From contig CAKQTF010000065.1 in NCBI GenBank assembly GCA_934276695.1, positions 1 to 6,142 of the forward strand: a stretch of 6,142 nt of DNA, given 5' to 3'. Numbering within the stretch: the stretch's first letter is position 1; each line of letters opens with the position of its first letter. The notes below the pieces were generated by a model. It did not search any database. It was not told where the DNA came from and was given only the letters and a program-made list of their open reading frames with translations. This stretch comes from an uncultured Spirochaetales bacterium (GTDB lineage Bacteria > Spirochaetota > Spirochaetia > Sphaerochaetales > Sphaerochaetaceae). Below are positions 1-5,840 of this stretch, piece by piece. Position numbers and translations under genes: made by a program.

Positions 1-100
1 TATTTTATTATGCAACAATATATTTTTATTAATAAATAACACTGTATTTTCGCACTTTATTTAATGTATTTAATTTCTTTATTGCTATCTTATTTTACTA

Positions 101-120
101 TTATATATGCAATTATATAA
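101..120. repeat. 7-bp perfect inverted repeat in leader
   Basis: TTATATA (101-107) and TATATAA (114-120) are exact reverse complements separated by the six bases TGCAAT. The repeat lies about 130 bases upstream of the first start codon and upstream of the promoter-like hexamers. It could be an operator, but A/T-only arms arise easily by chance in such AT-rich DNA. Confidence 0.3.
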
Positions 121-142
121 ATTTATGTCGTTTTTGTGTAGG

Positions 143-162
143 AAATGTAAAGAAAATGTAAA
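143..162 (+). repeat. Direct repeat AAATGTAAA x2, 11-bp period
   Basis: AAATGTAAA occurs at 143-151 and again at 154-162, so the copies are offset by 11 bases, about one helical turn. They lie just upstream of the -35-like hexamer at 169-174, where an activator would commonly bind. The function is inferred from position only. Confidence 0.35.
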
Positions 163-168
163 ATTCTG

Positions 169-202
169 TTGCAGAAAAAACGAACACGATTTACCATATG
201 AT
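169..202 (+). promoter_or_regulatory. Candidate promoter for the 232-3629 unit
   Basis: TTGCAG (169-174) and TACCAT (192-197) are separated by 17 bases and partly match the -35 and -10 consensus (TACCAT 4 of 6). An alternative -10, TATGAT (197-202), matches 5 of 6 but lies 22 bases from the same -35. Either gives a leader of roughly 20-30 bases ahead of the ribosome binding site at 221-226. The assignment rests on consensus alone. Confidence 0.3.
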
Positions 203-231
203 AGAGAATCACAATAAATAAAGGAGAAAAA

Positions 232-843
232 ATGCGTAAATCTATTATTATTGTAACAATTGCAGTTTTATTGTTTACGGTATTTATTCCGTCTCAGCTT
301 TTCGCTAAAGTCAGCGGTGACCCGCTTCAGACTTACAATTGCCCGTTCCTTCTCACTTCAGGTGGTCAGGGAGCAGGCTCAAAGATGCTTAGGCTTCTGA
401 TCAATCAGTCTAAGAAGTTCACTCTTGGAACAGACTTCTATCTTGAGGACGAGACTCCTGCAAGATACAGCCTCATCGATAGCGGCAAGTACAAGACACT
501 CGTTGTTGTAATGAGCGTTACAGAGAAGGGCCTCGGTGCTTCTGGTATCACAATCGAAGACGAGATTTCCTATCTTAAGGAAGTCGTGAAGAAGGCAAAG
601 GCTCAGAATATGCCAATCGTTGCTGTTTCCATGGAAAGAGATGCAAGAAGCAAGATCAGCACAAACGGAAACGAGAGAGTCATTGATACAGTATGCCCGA
701 ATGCAGACTGGATCATCACTATCGCAGCAAACAATACAGATGGCAGATTCACAGATCTTGGAAAGAAGCATAACATCCCAGTGACAGTAATTGATGCTCC
801 GCTTGATCTCGTAAAAGTTCTTCCGAATATCTTTGTTAAATAA
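232..843 (+). CDS. Exported DUF6305-like protein
   Basis: This is a 203-residue protein with a typical N-terminal signal peptide: basic MRK, a hydrophobic core to about residue 19, and probable cleavage after A25 (QLFA). The start is supported by AAGGAG at 221-226, five bases upstream of the ATG. The mature part resembles my recollection of the DUF6305 family: a PFLLTSGGQGAG segment (residues 38-49), a KGLGASGITIEDEI segment, then MPIVAVSMERDARS and NTDGRF followed by NIPVTVID. The alternation of hydrophobic strands and helices suggests a small alpha/beta Rossmann-like fold. The family function is unknown. As first gene of a unit with a permease 17 bases downstream, it may be an extracytoplasmic partner of that permease, for example a ligand-binding protein; this is inference. 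The usual GGEAR-type stretch I associate with the family appears altered to MERDAR. Family recall is from memory, not a search. Confidence 0.8.
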   Translation: MRKSIIIVTIAVLLFTVFIPSQLFAKVSGDPLQTYNCPFLLTSGGQGAGSKMLRLLINQSKKFTLGTDFYLEDETPARYSLIDSGKYKTLVVVMSVTEKGLGASGITIEDEISYLKEVVKKAKAQNMPIVAVSMERDARSKISTNGNERVIDTVCPNADWIITIAANNTDGRFTDLGKKHNIPVTVIDAPLDLVKVLPNIFVK

Positions 844-860
844 CGAGTAGGAGTGTTTAG

Positions 861-2168
861 ATGTCTGTTACAGTCTTGACTTTAATTCTGCTCATTATAA
901 TGATTGCTACATTTGTTCTGAGCAGCATTAAGCTAAAATCACCTGATATCTCAATGGTAGTGTCTGCTGTTGTGATTGCAATCATCGGAATGTTCTTATT
1001 CCCAGAGCTCGGCAGTCCTATCAGGTACCTTGTTGAAGGCTTGTTTGTAAACCTTGACCTTGCAATGCTCTTCATTGCAGCTTCAATCTTTGTAAACATT
1101 TATTCATACTCTGGAGCACTTTCCAACATTACCAGAGGCATCGTAGAGAAAGTCAACAATAAGTGGCTTCTTATGACAATCATGGGTGTTCTCATGATTA
1201 TCCCAGGTGCTCTCACAGGTGCTGGTTCTGTCTCTATCTTCGTTCTTGGTAAGCTGGTTGATACAGTTCTTGAAGCACAGGGAATCAACAAGAGAAAGAG
1301 AACAGTGTTCATCTTCTTCTTTGCTATCCTTTCTGCTGCAGCACCTCCTATCAACCTCTGGACAATGCTTATGACAGCACAGGCTAATATGCCTTATGTT
1401 GGATTCACATGGCTTCTGCTTGTACCGATCATCATTGCTGGCGCAGTATGTATTGTCTTTGTAGGCTGGGGCGCTAAGCCAGAGCCTAAGGAAGAGACTC
1501 TTAAGAAGCTTCCTGCTAAGACTGAGGGACAGTCATGGTGGAGAATGCTTCTCCCTGTAGTGACAATCATCGCTCTGTTCCTGCTTGCTCTTTATGCACC
1601 ATGGAGCCTCCCGGTTCTCGGACTTCCTCTGATGTTCATAATCGCAGCAATCGTTGCTCTTCTCTGCAATCCTAAGAAGACAAGTCCTAAGCAGTATCTT
1701 GGAATCCTTGATTCAACTATGGAGCAGGTATTCCCACTTGTTGCAAACGTTCTTTCTATTGGTGTACTGCAGAGTGCAATGGCAGCAACAGGTGTAAGAG
1801 GCCTCATCGGATCAACATTCGTTGGACTTCCTCTTGTCCTTATCTACTGTCTCATCCTGTTTATTGGTCCTATCTGTCAGGGATGCTTCAACTATGGATG
1901 TTCTGTTGTCCTCGGTGGACCGCTCATCTTCATGTTCAACACACTTGGCATGGACGTAACTGTAATCTGTGCTGCACTATCTCTGATATTCCCTATCGGC
2001 GATTGTCTGCCACCATCCCGTATCGTTGGACGTCTTGCCTGCGAGGAGACTGGTTACACAGATTCCTACATGGGATTCTTGAAGACAGCTCTTGTCCCAA
2101 TTCTCACAATTGGAATCATTGCTGTAATAATGATTGTGAAGCCAATATGGTTCACATTCTTGTACTAG
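861..2168 (+). CDS. TRAP-type (DctM-like) large permease subunit
   Basis: This 435-residue integral membrane protein has about 12-13 hydrophobic segments and almost no soluble domain, except a charged loop near residues 205-225. Length and pattern fit the large subunit of TRAP transporters or another ion-transporter (IT) superfamily permease, which drive uptake of carboxylates or amino-acid-like solutes with an ion gradient. Two pseudo-repeats are visible. The first has PGALTGAGSVS (from P115) and a helix-breaking APP (161-163). The second has GPICQGC and GDCLPPS (P384, P385). This matches the paired re-entrant hairpins of the superfamily. TAGGAG at 848-853 supports the ATG at 861, 17 bases after the preceding stop. 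No DctP or ordinary DctQ gene is adjacent in this window. Substrate cannot be read from sequence; a related non-TRAP IT family is the main alternative. Confidence 0.8.
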   Translation: MSVTVLTLILLIIMIATFVLSSIKLKSPDISMVVSAVVIAIIGMFLFPELGSPIRYLVEGLFVNLDLAMLFIAASIFVNIYSYSGALSNITRGIVEKVNNKWLLMTIMGVLMIIPGALTGAGSVSIFVLGKLVDTVLEAQGINKRKRTVFIFFFAILSAAAPPINLWTMLMTAQANMPYVGFTWLLLVPIIIAGAVCIVFVGWGAKPEPKEETLKKLPAKTEGQSWWRMLLPVVTIIALFLLALYAPWSLPVLGLPLMFIIAAIVALLCNPKKTSPKQYLGILDSTMEQVFPLVANVLSIGVLQSAMAATGVRGLIGSTFVGLPLVLIYCLILFIGPICQGCFNYGCSVVLGGPLIFMFNTLGMDVTVICAALSLIFPIGDCLPPSRIVGRLACEETGYTDSYMGFLKTALVPILTIGIIAVIMIVKPIWFTFLY

Positions 2169-2178
2169 GAGGCCTGAA

Positions 2179-2352
2179 ATGATTTTCTGGGAAAAATTCA
2201 TTCATATTCTGTATTTTGTTATGGCTGGCCTCATTGGTGTCAGTTTCGTTAAGAGTCTTTTCAAGAGAAAGAAGAATAATTCAATTGTCTTTGATATCAT
2301 GTATGCATATTGTCTTATTCCATTTCTTCTCCGTGTTCTTTATATCAAGTGA
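2179..2352 (+). CDS. 57-aa small two-helix membrane protein
   Basis: ATG at 2179 opens an uninterrupted frame to TGA at 2350-2352. The ribosome binding site AGGAGG (2167-2172) is nearly ideal and overlaps the permease stop codon (2166-2168), suggesting translational coupling. The product begins MIFWEKFIHILYF. It has a hydrophobic segment at about residues 8-28, a basic turn KRKKNN (29-34), and a second hydrophobic segment at about 36-54, ending LYIK. Two helices with a basic loop suggest a hairpin whose turn faces the cytoplasm. The M14-like gene starts 11 bases downstream, so the frame fits exactly between its neighbours. It may be a small accessory subunit of the permease, in the place of a DctQ-like subunit but much shorter. 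I recognise no family, and the function is inferred from context. Confidence 0.75.
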   Translation: MIFWEKFIHILYFVMAGLIGVSFVKSLFKRKKNNSIVFDIMYAYCLIPFLLRVLYIK

Positions 2353-2363
2353 GGTCGAGGAAA

Positions 2364-3629
2364 ATGGAAAATACTAAGAAAAGACTAATTATTAAGATAG
2401 TAATCCTGTGCTTCATGCTGGTTATTGCAGCTGTTGCAGGATCTGAGTTCTGGCAGCTCAGGCATTATAAGGAGACAATAGTTGTCTCTGAGGATTGTAC
2501 TGAGATCAAATGGTTCTCAGATTATGTTCCTTCCCTCAAGAATACATGGATGGACACACCTGTCTTCATCTTCGATTCCGGAGTAGAGGGCGGTACTGTA
2601 TTCATCAATGGCTGTCCTCATCCATATGAGCCTGCTTCTGCACTGGCTACAATACTCATGATTGAGAACCTCCATGTTGAAAAGGGTAAGGTGATCATAG
2701 TTCCGAGAGCAAACTATTCCGGTTCTACAGAAGGTATGGCTGGAGATGCATATCCAATGTTCTTCACTGTTCCTACTGAATGGGGTGGACAGCAGTTCAG
2801 AATCGGCGATAGGTATACTAACCCTCTTGATCAGTGGCCTGATCCGTTCACATATGTGAACTATCCTTCTGGCCAGAATCTTGCTTACCAGGATATCAGA
2901 AACCTCAACAGAACATATCCTGGACGTGAGAATGGTACTATCACAGAGCGTGCTGCATTCGCAGAGATGGAGATCATCCGCCAGGAAGGTGTTGATATGG
3001 CTATCGACCTTCATGAGGCTGAAATCCTTTACCCTGTAACAAGCACATACGTTGCACCGGCAAAGGTTCTTGACAGGGAGCACTTCCTTGAGACAGGAGA
3101 GATGAACTATGTTGAGCCAGAGAAGAGCAGCCTTGATGTCGCAATGATGGCTTCAATGAATATTGATCAGTTCTTCATGAAGTGTGCTGCTTCGCCTAAT
3201 ACCCTCCATGGCCTCTCTCACAGGGAATGGGCTGACTGGTCGGATGCTATGACATTCCTGATGGAGACTCCTGAGATCTTCATCGATAAGATCACTGGAC
3301 CAAGGACTGAGTCCCTGATGTATGAAGGTAAGGATGAGTTCCTGCAGCGCGTAACTGATAAGGGCCTGACATACTTCCCATACGACATGGATTTCGGTAC
3401 TCCGATGTGGTACAGAGTTGCAAGACACCTTTCAGGTGCTATGGAGATTGTCAACTGGACTGCAATGTTCTATCCAGAGCTTGAATGTGTCGTATCATGG
3501 CCTCTCTATGGTGAGATGGAGGAGATTGAGAATTCTGGCACAGACTCTATTGGATACTTCCTCAAGAATCCAGCAGATCCTGCAAACAGAAGCTTCACTC
3601 TCTACCACAAGCCTGTGGATGAGAAATAA
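2364..3629 (+). CDS. M14-like zinc carboxypeptidase / aspartoacylase-type deacylase, membrane-anchored or exported
   Basis: This 421-residue protein has a basic N-terminus (MENTKKR) and a hydrophobic segment at about residues 8-26, an uncleaved anchor or signal peptide, so the catalytic domain should face outward. Zinc-binding residues of the M14 fold are visible: H86 and E89 in CPHPYEP (HxxE) and H217 in DLHE. NLNRTYPG (N182, R183) matches the family's Asn-Arg pair that binds the substrate carboxylate. LMETPE (E301 or E304) is the best candidate for the catalytic glutamate. The spacing suits M14 carboxypeptidases and the related succinylglutamate desuccinylase/aspartoacylase group; enzymes of this fold release C-terminal residues or hydrolyse N-acyl amino acids. 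I chose ATG 2364 because the purine-rich GAGG/CGAGGA (2351-2361) precedes it and a signal-like N-terminus follows. An in-frame ATG at 2310 lies inside the upstream small gene and would bury that signal. The exact substrate is unknown. Confidence 0.8.
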   Translation: MENTKKRLIIKIVILCFMLVIAAVAGSEFWQLRHYKETIVVSEDCTEIKWFSDYVPSLKNTWMDTPVFIFDSGVEGGTVFINGCPHPYEPASALATILMIENLHVEKGKVIIVPRANYSGSTEGMAGDAYPMFFTVPTEWGGQQFRIGDRYTNPLDQWPDPFTYVNYPSGQNLAYQDIRNLNRTYPGRENGTITERAAFAEMEIIRQEGVDMAIDLHEAEILYPVTSTYVAPAKVLDREHFLETGEMNYVEPEKSSLDVAMMASMNIDQFFMKCAASPNTLHGLSHREWADWSDAMTFLMETPEIFIDKITGPRTESLMYEGKDEFLQRVTDKGLTYFPYDMDFGTPMWYRVARHLSGAMEIVNWTAMFYPELECVVSWPLYGEMEEIENSGTDSIGYFLKNPADPANRSFTLYHKPVDEK

Positions 3630-3653
3630 TCAGAATCTGAAAAATCTATTACC

Positions 3654-3683
3654 GCCTGCTTGGTTCGGGAAAGCCGGGCAGGC
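3654..3683 (+). terminator. 12-bp hairpin between the permease unit and C69 gene
   Basis: GCCTGC (3654-3659) pairs with GCAGGC (3678-3683). The stem continues inward through wobble and Watson-Crick pairs to 12 bp, with loop CGGGAA (3666-3671). It begins 25 bases after the stop of the M14-like gene and is GC-rich against an AT-rich background. No run of T follows, so it is not a textbook intrinsic terminator. It may protect the 3' end of the upstream message or partly attenuate transcription into the dipeptidase gene. Confidence 0.45.
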
Positions 3684-3702
3684 TTACGCTGAAAATGAAA
3701 AA

Positions 3703-3716
3703 ACCACAGTAGTGGT
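3703..3716 (+). promoter_or_regulatory. Small hairpin just upstream of C69 ribosome binding site
   Basis: ACCAC (3703-3707) and GTGGT (3712-3716) form a 5-bp stem with loop AGTA. It ends about six bases before the AAAGGAG ribosome binding site (3722-3728), which lies an unusually long 11 bases from the ATG at 3740. The hairpin could influence translation or simply be part of the leader. Confidence 0.25.
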
Positions 3717-3739
3717 AAAGTAAAGGAGAAAAAATAAAA

Positions 3740-5341
3740 ATGAAGAAACGAATCGTAATTACAGCGCTTCTGATTGCTTGCTTTGCGACTCAGAGTATCT
3801 TCGCTTGTTTCATTACAGGTGTCGGACGCCTTGCTTCTGCTGATGGGTCAACAATGACCTCGCATACCTGTGACAGTGCCAGCGATGATTTAAGATTATG
3901 GTTGATTCCTTCAATGGAAAAAGGCTCTGAAAGAGAGATCGTGGTAGATGGAAGAAAGGATGCTGATTTCACTAACTTCCCTGAAGTCAAGGATTATGGT
4001 GCAAGAGGCGTCGTAATGGGTTCTTACACAAATGATAAGGACACATACCAGTATCTTCATGCTATGTATTCTTTCGCTAATGAAAAGGGCGTGACAATGA
4101 ACGAGTCCACATGTGGAATGACAAAGGCTCAGAAGGCTGTGTTCAGTGCATATGAGGGAATCTGGGATTGTTACATGCTCCAGGATGCTGCACTTGAGAA
4201 TTCTGCAACAGCAAAGGAAGCTGTGGAGTTCATGGGTGATAAGATCACAAATGAAGGCTGGTATGGATCTCCAGAGTGTATCGTTGTTGCTGATGGTACA
4301 GATGTATGGGTGTTCGAGGCATATGGCGGACATATGTGGTGTGCTTTCAGGCTTCCTGATGATGCTTTCTTCTTCTGCGCTAACCGCTGTAGGATTGACT
4401 TCTGGGAAGAAGACAGTGACACATACCGCTCAGCTCCAGGCATGAAGGACTTTGCTCTTGAGAACGGCCTCTGGGACGGAAAGGGTGACTTCAGGCCTTG
4501 CCAGGCATTCGCTGCTGGAAACTATAGCTTCAACTGTATCGGAAGAGAATGGAGAGTTCTCGTAACACTGCCAAGTGATTACACAGCAGATGTCATTGGA
4601 AAGGATGAGCTTGCTTATGCAGAGAATCCTGATGACATATTCCCTCTCTACTACACACCATATGAGAAGGTTTCCGTTTCAACAATCGCTAGAATCTGTT
4701 CTGATAACTATGAAGGGACAAAGTATGATGGAACAAAGTCTCCATACGCTGGCCTGCATGGCAACGTTCTTTCTGTTCCTTACCAGTACAGACCTACAAA
4801 CGTTCCACAGTGCACATACTTCCAGATCTCTAACGTCAAGGCATGGCTCCCAGAGGAAGCTAGATGTCTCGTATGGTTCGGATGGGGCGCTCCAAGCACA
4901 ACATACCTCACTCCTGTATTCGCTTCCCAGACAGAGCTTGCTCCGCACTTCGGAAGAGGAACAAGATATGAGTATGACCGTGAGTCAGGCTGGTGGAATG
5001 AGGCTCTTGTACAGACAGCTGCTACACTGAACTATGCAGATGCTATTCAGGTTATAAAGGCAGAGAGAGATCCAAGAATGGAAGCTCAGTTTGAATCTAC
5101 TTTCGCAGTTCAGAATAAGGCTGCTAAGATGATTGCTAACGGAGAGAAGGAAGCTGCTATCGACATGCTCACAAAGTATGCTAATGATCAGTCCCTGATG
5201 TGGTTCAACCTTTACGGTGACCTCTCAGAGAAGCTCGTTGCTAGATATGTTGTTGGCAGAGTCAATATGAAGTCTTCTCCAGCTCTTCACGAAGAATGGT
5301 GGAAGAATGTTGTTACTGCTGTTTCTGCAGTAGAGAAATAA
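3740..5341 (+). CDS. Secreted C69-family dipeptidase (Ntn hydrolase)
   Basis: This 533-residue protein matches the C69 (PepD-type) dipeptidases, N-terminal-nucleophile hydrolases that cleave dipeptides. It starts with a signal peptide (MKKR, hydrophobic core, QSIFA) and C23 follows directly. C23 heads the family's conserved opening, Cys then GVGRLASADGSTM, so it is the expected nucleophile, freed when signal peptidase cuts after A22. Other family-like segments are NEKGVTMNEST (N121, E122), the GHMWCAFRLPDDAFF block, and CANRCRI (N215, R216). Length is at the upper end of the usual range for the family. AAAGGAG at 3722-3728 sits 11 bases before the ATG. The mature protein has about 13 cysteines, many for an exported enzyme, suggesting disulfides or a reducing environment. 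It probably degrades peptides outside the cytoplasm, upstream of uptake. A paralogue begins at 5977. The family call is strong; the substrate is unknown. Confidence 0.88.
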   Translation: MKKRIVITALLIACFATQSIFACFITGVGRLASADGSTMTSHTCDSASDDLRLWLIPSMEKGSEREIVVDGRKDADFTNFPEVKDYGARGVVMGSYTNDKDTYQYLHAMYSFANEKGVTMNESTCGMTKAQKAVFSAYEGIWDCYMLQDAALENSATAKEAVEFMGDKITNEGWYGSPECIVVADGTDVWVFEAYGGHMWCAFRLPDDAFFFCANRCRIDFWEEDSDTYRSAPGMKDFALENGLWDGKGDFRPCQAFAAGNYSFNCIGREWRVLVTLPSDYTADVIGKDELAYAENPDDIFPLYYTPYEKVSVSTIARICSDNYEGTKYDGTKSPYAGLHGNVLSVPYQYRPTNVPQCTYFQISNVKAWLPEEARCLVWFGWGAPSTTYLTPVFASQTELAPHFGRGTRYEYDRESGWWNEALVQTAATLNYADAIQVIKAERDPRMEAQFESTFAVQNKAAKMIANGEKEAAIDMLTKYANDQSLMWFNLYGDLSEKLVARYVVGRVNMKSSPALHEEWWKNVVTAVSAVEK

Positions 5342-5343
5342 GC

Positions 5344-5388
5344 CAATTGGGGAGCAGGACCCATGCGGTGTCCTGCTTCTGCTAATTG
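5344..5388 (+). terminator. Long hairpin after the C69 gene
   Basis: AGCAGGAC (5353-5360) pairs exactly with GTCCTGCT (5370-5377), extendable outward by G-U and G-C pairs to 5350/5380. CAATT (5344-5348) and AATTG (5384-5388) can close an outer stem. It begins within three bases of the C69 stop codon. No T-run follows, and the ribosome binding site of the lipoprotein gene (5396-5401) comes right after. An attenuator or message-stabilising element is as likely as a full terminator. Confidence 0.45.
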
Positions 5389-5406
5389 ATAATTCGGAGA
5401 GACTTA

Positions 5407-5769
5407 ATGAGAAAAAGTATTATTTCAGCTCTTGCAGTATTGCTTCTTGCTGTCTGCCTTATCGGATGCTCAACAGCATGGCAGAAGACAGATGGGGTTG
5501 AGGCAGTAGCAGAGTATAATCTTGTAGGATATAAGTATGGTTTTGCTCTTGATGGCAATACTGTTACTTTTGATTATGTTGATGCCGTAGGAGATGATAC
5601 GATCCCTCTGATTGCATCAACTCTTGGTGGTGTTCTTCCTGGATATTGCGGCTATGAATATCCTGAAGGTGGTGTAATTGTCCTTAAGACCAAGGCTAAT
5701 GTGACAGAGGCCCAGTTCGGTGCATTTGTTGAGGCTGCTGAGGCTCTTATCTACGATACAATATACTGA
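5407..5769 (+). CDS. Small lipoprotein of unknown function
   Basis: This 120-residue protein begins MRKSIISALAVLLLAV and has a lipobox LIGC with C21 as the predicted lipidated cysteine, so it should be membrane-anchored and face outward. I chose ATG 5407 because GGAGAG (5396-5401) lies five bases upstream and gives a standard lipoprotein signal. An in-frame ATG at 5386 would precede that site and sits inside the hairpin. The mature part (about 100 residues) has no motif I recognise. It is acidic, rich in Gly, Val and Tyr, and includes GFALDGNTVTFDYVDAVGDD, a hydrophobic glycine-rich stretch (PLIASTLGGVLPG), and a C-terminal helix-like segment (about residues 95-118). It lies between two C69 dipeptidase genes, suggesting a link to the same exported pathway. 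No function is proposed. Confidence 0.8.
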   Translation: MRKSIISALAVLLLAVCLIGCSTAWQKTDGVEAVAEYNLVGYKYGFALDGNTVTFDYVDAVGDDTIPLIASTLGGVLPGYCGYEYPEGGVIVLKTKANVTEAQFGAFVEAAEALIYDTIY

Positions 5770-5778
5770 TATGCAATT

Positions 5779-5806
5779 TCATGGCATCCATTTTCGGATG
5801 CCATGA
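5779..5806 (+). terminator. 11-bp perfect hairpin after the lipoprotein gene
   Basis: TCATGGCATCC (5779-5789) pairs perfectly with GGATGCCATGA (5796-5806), with a six-base loop ATTTTC. It starts nine bases after the stop codon at 5767-5769. The stem and position fit a transcription terminator, but GTTATAATATAAC follows rather than a T-run. This is the strongest of the three intergenic hairpins, and the AT-rich region beyond it looks like a new promoter region, supporting an end of transcript here. Confidence 0.6.
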
Positions 5807-5819
5807 GTTATAATATAAC
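5807..5819. repeat. 13-bp dyad abutting the terminator-like hairpin
   Basis: GTTATA (5807-5812) and TATAAC (5814-5819) are exact reverse complements around a single A. The dyad touches the end of the hairpin and contains a perfect TATAAT (5809-5814). No suitable -35 is seen at the right distance, since that position falls inside the hairpin. It could be an operator or chance AT symmetry. Confidence 0.3.
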
Positions 5820-5840
5820 GGATACATTGAAAATTTTTAG

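Larger units (their letters stand above)
1..231. other. AT-rich leader region without a gene
   Basis: No coding region is visible here: stop codons are frequent in all frames and no ribosome binding site pairs with a start codon before 232. The stretch is very AT-rich. It contains a 7-bp inverted repeat (101-120), a direct repeat of AAATGTAAA (143-162) and promoter-like hexamers (169-202). It probably holds the promoter and control region of the four-gene unit starting at 232. Confidence 0.6.

Noticed and set aside
1883..2182. 99-codon + strand frame overlapping the end of the permease
   Set aside because: It is an alternate frame within conserved transmembrane segments. The real small gene begins at 2179 behind AGGAGG.
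2310..2363. Upstream in-frame start for the M14-like gene
   Set aside because: It would add 18 residues overlapping the small membrane gene and place a non-hydrophobic stretch before the signal sequence. ATG 2364 has the better upstream site.
2400..2412. Possible lipobox ending at C16 of the M14-like protein
   Set aside because: The residue before the cysteine is leucine rather than Gly, Ala or Ser, so a lipoprotein signal is unlikely; a plain signal peptide or anchor fits better.
2517..3083. Long open frame of 188 codons on the - strand
   Set aside because: It lies wholly opposite the M14-like gene, whose zinc and carboxylate-binding motifs show that the + strand is coding. It has no ribosome binding site, and its composition (Cys, Ser, Ile, Arg) is typical of an antisense shadow.
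3911..4333. Open frame on the - strand opposite the C69 gene
   Set aside because: It is antisense to conserved C69 segments and cysteine-rich in the way of complementary reading; no start signals were seen.
4575..5030. 151-codon + strand frame inside the C69 gene
   Set aside because: It is out of frame with an intact, well-matched dipeptidase gene and lacks a ribosome binding site; the product is rich in Met, Ser, Gln and Leu with no recognisable domain.
5386..5406. Upstream in-frame start for the lipoprotein
   Set aside because: It precedes the ribosome binding site at 5396-5401 and would weaken the lipoprotein signal; ATG 5407 gives a standard one.
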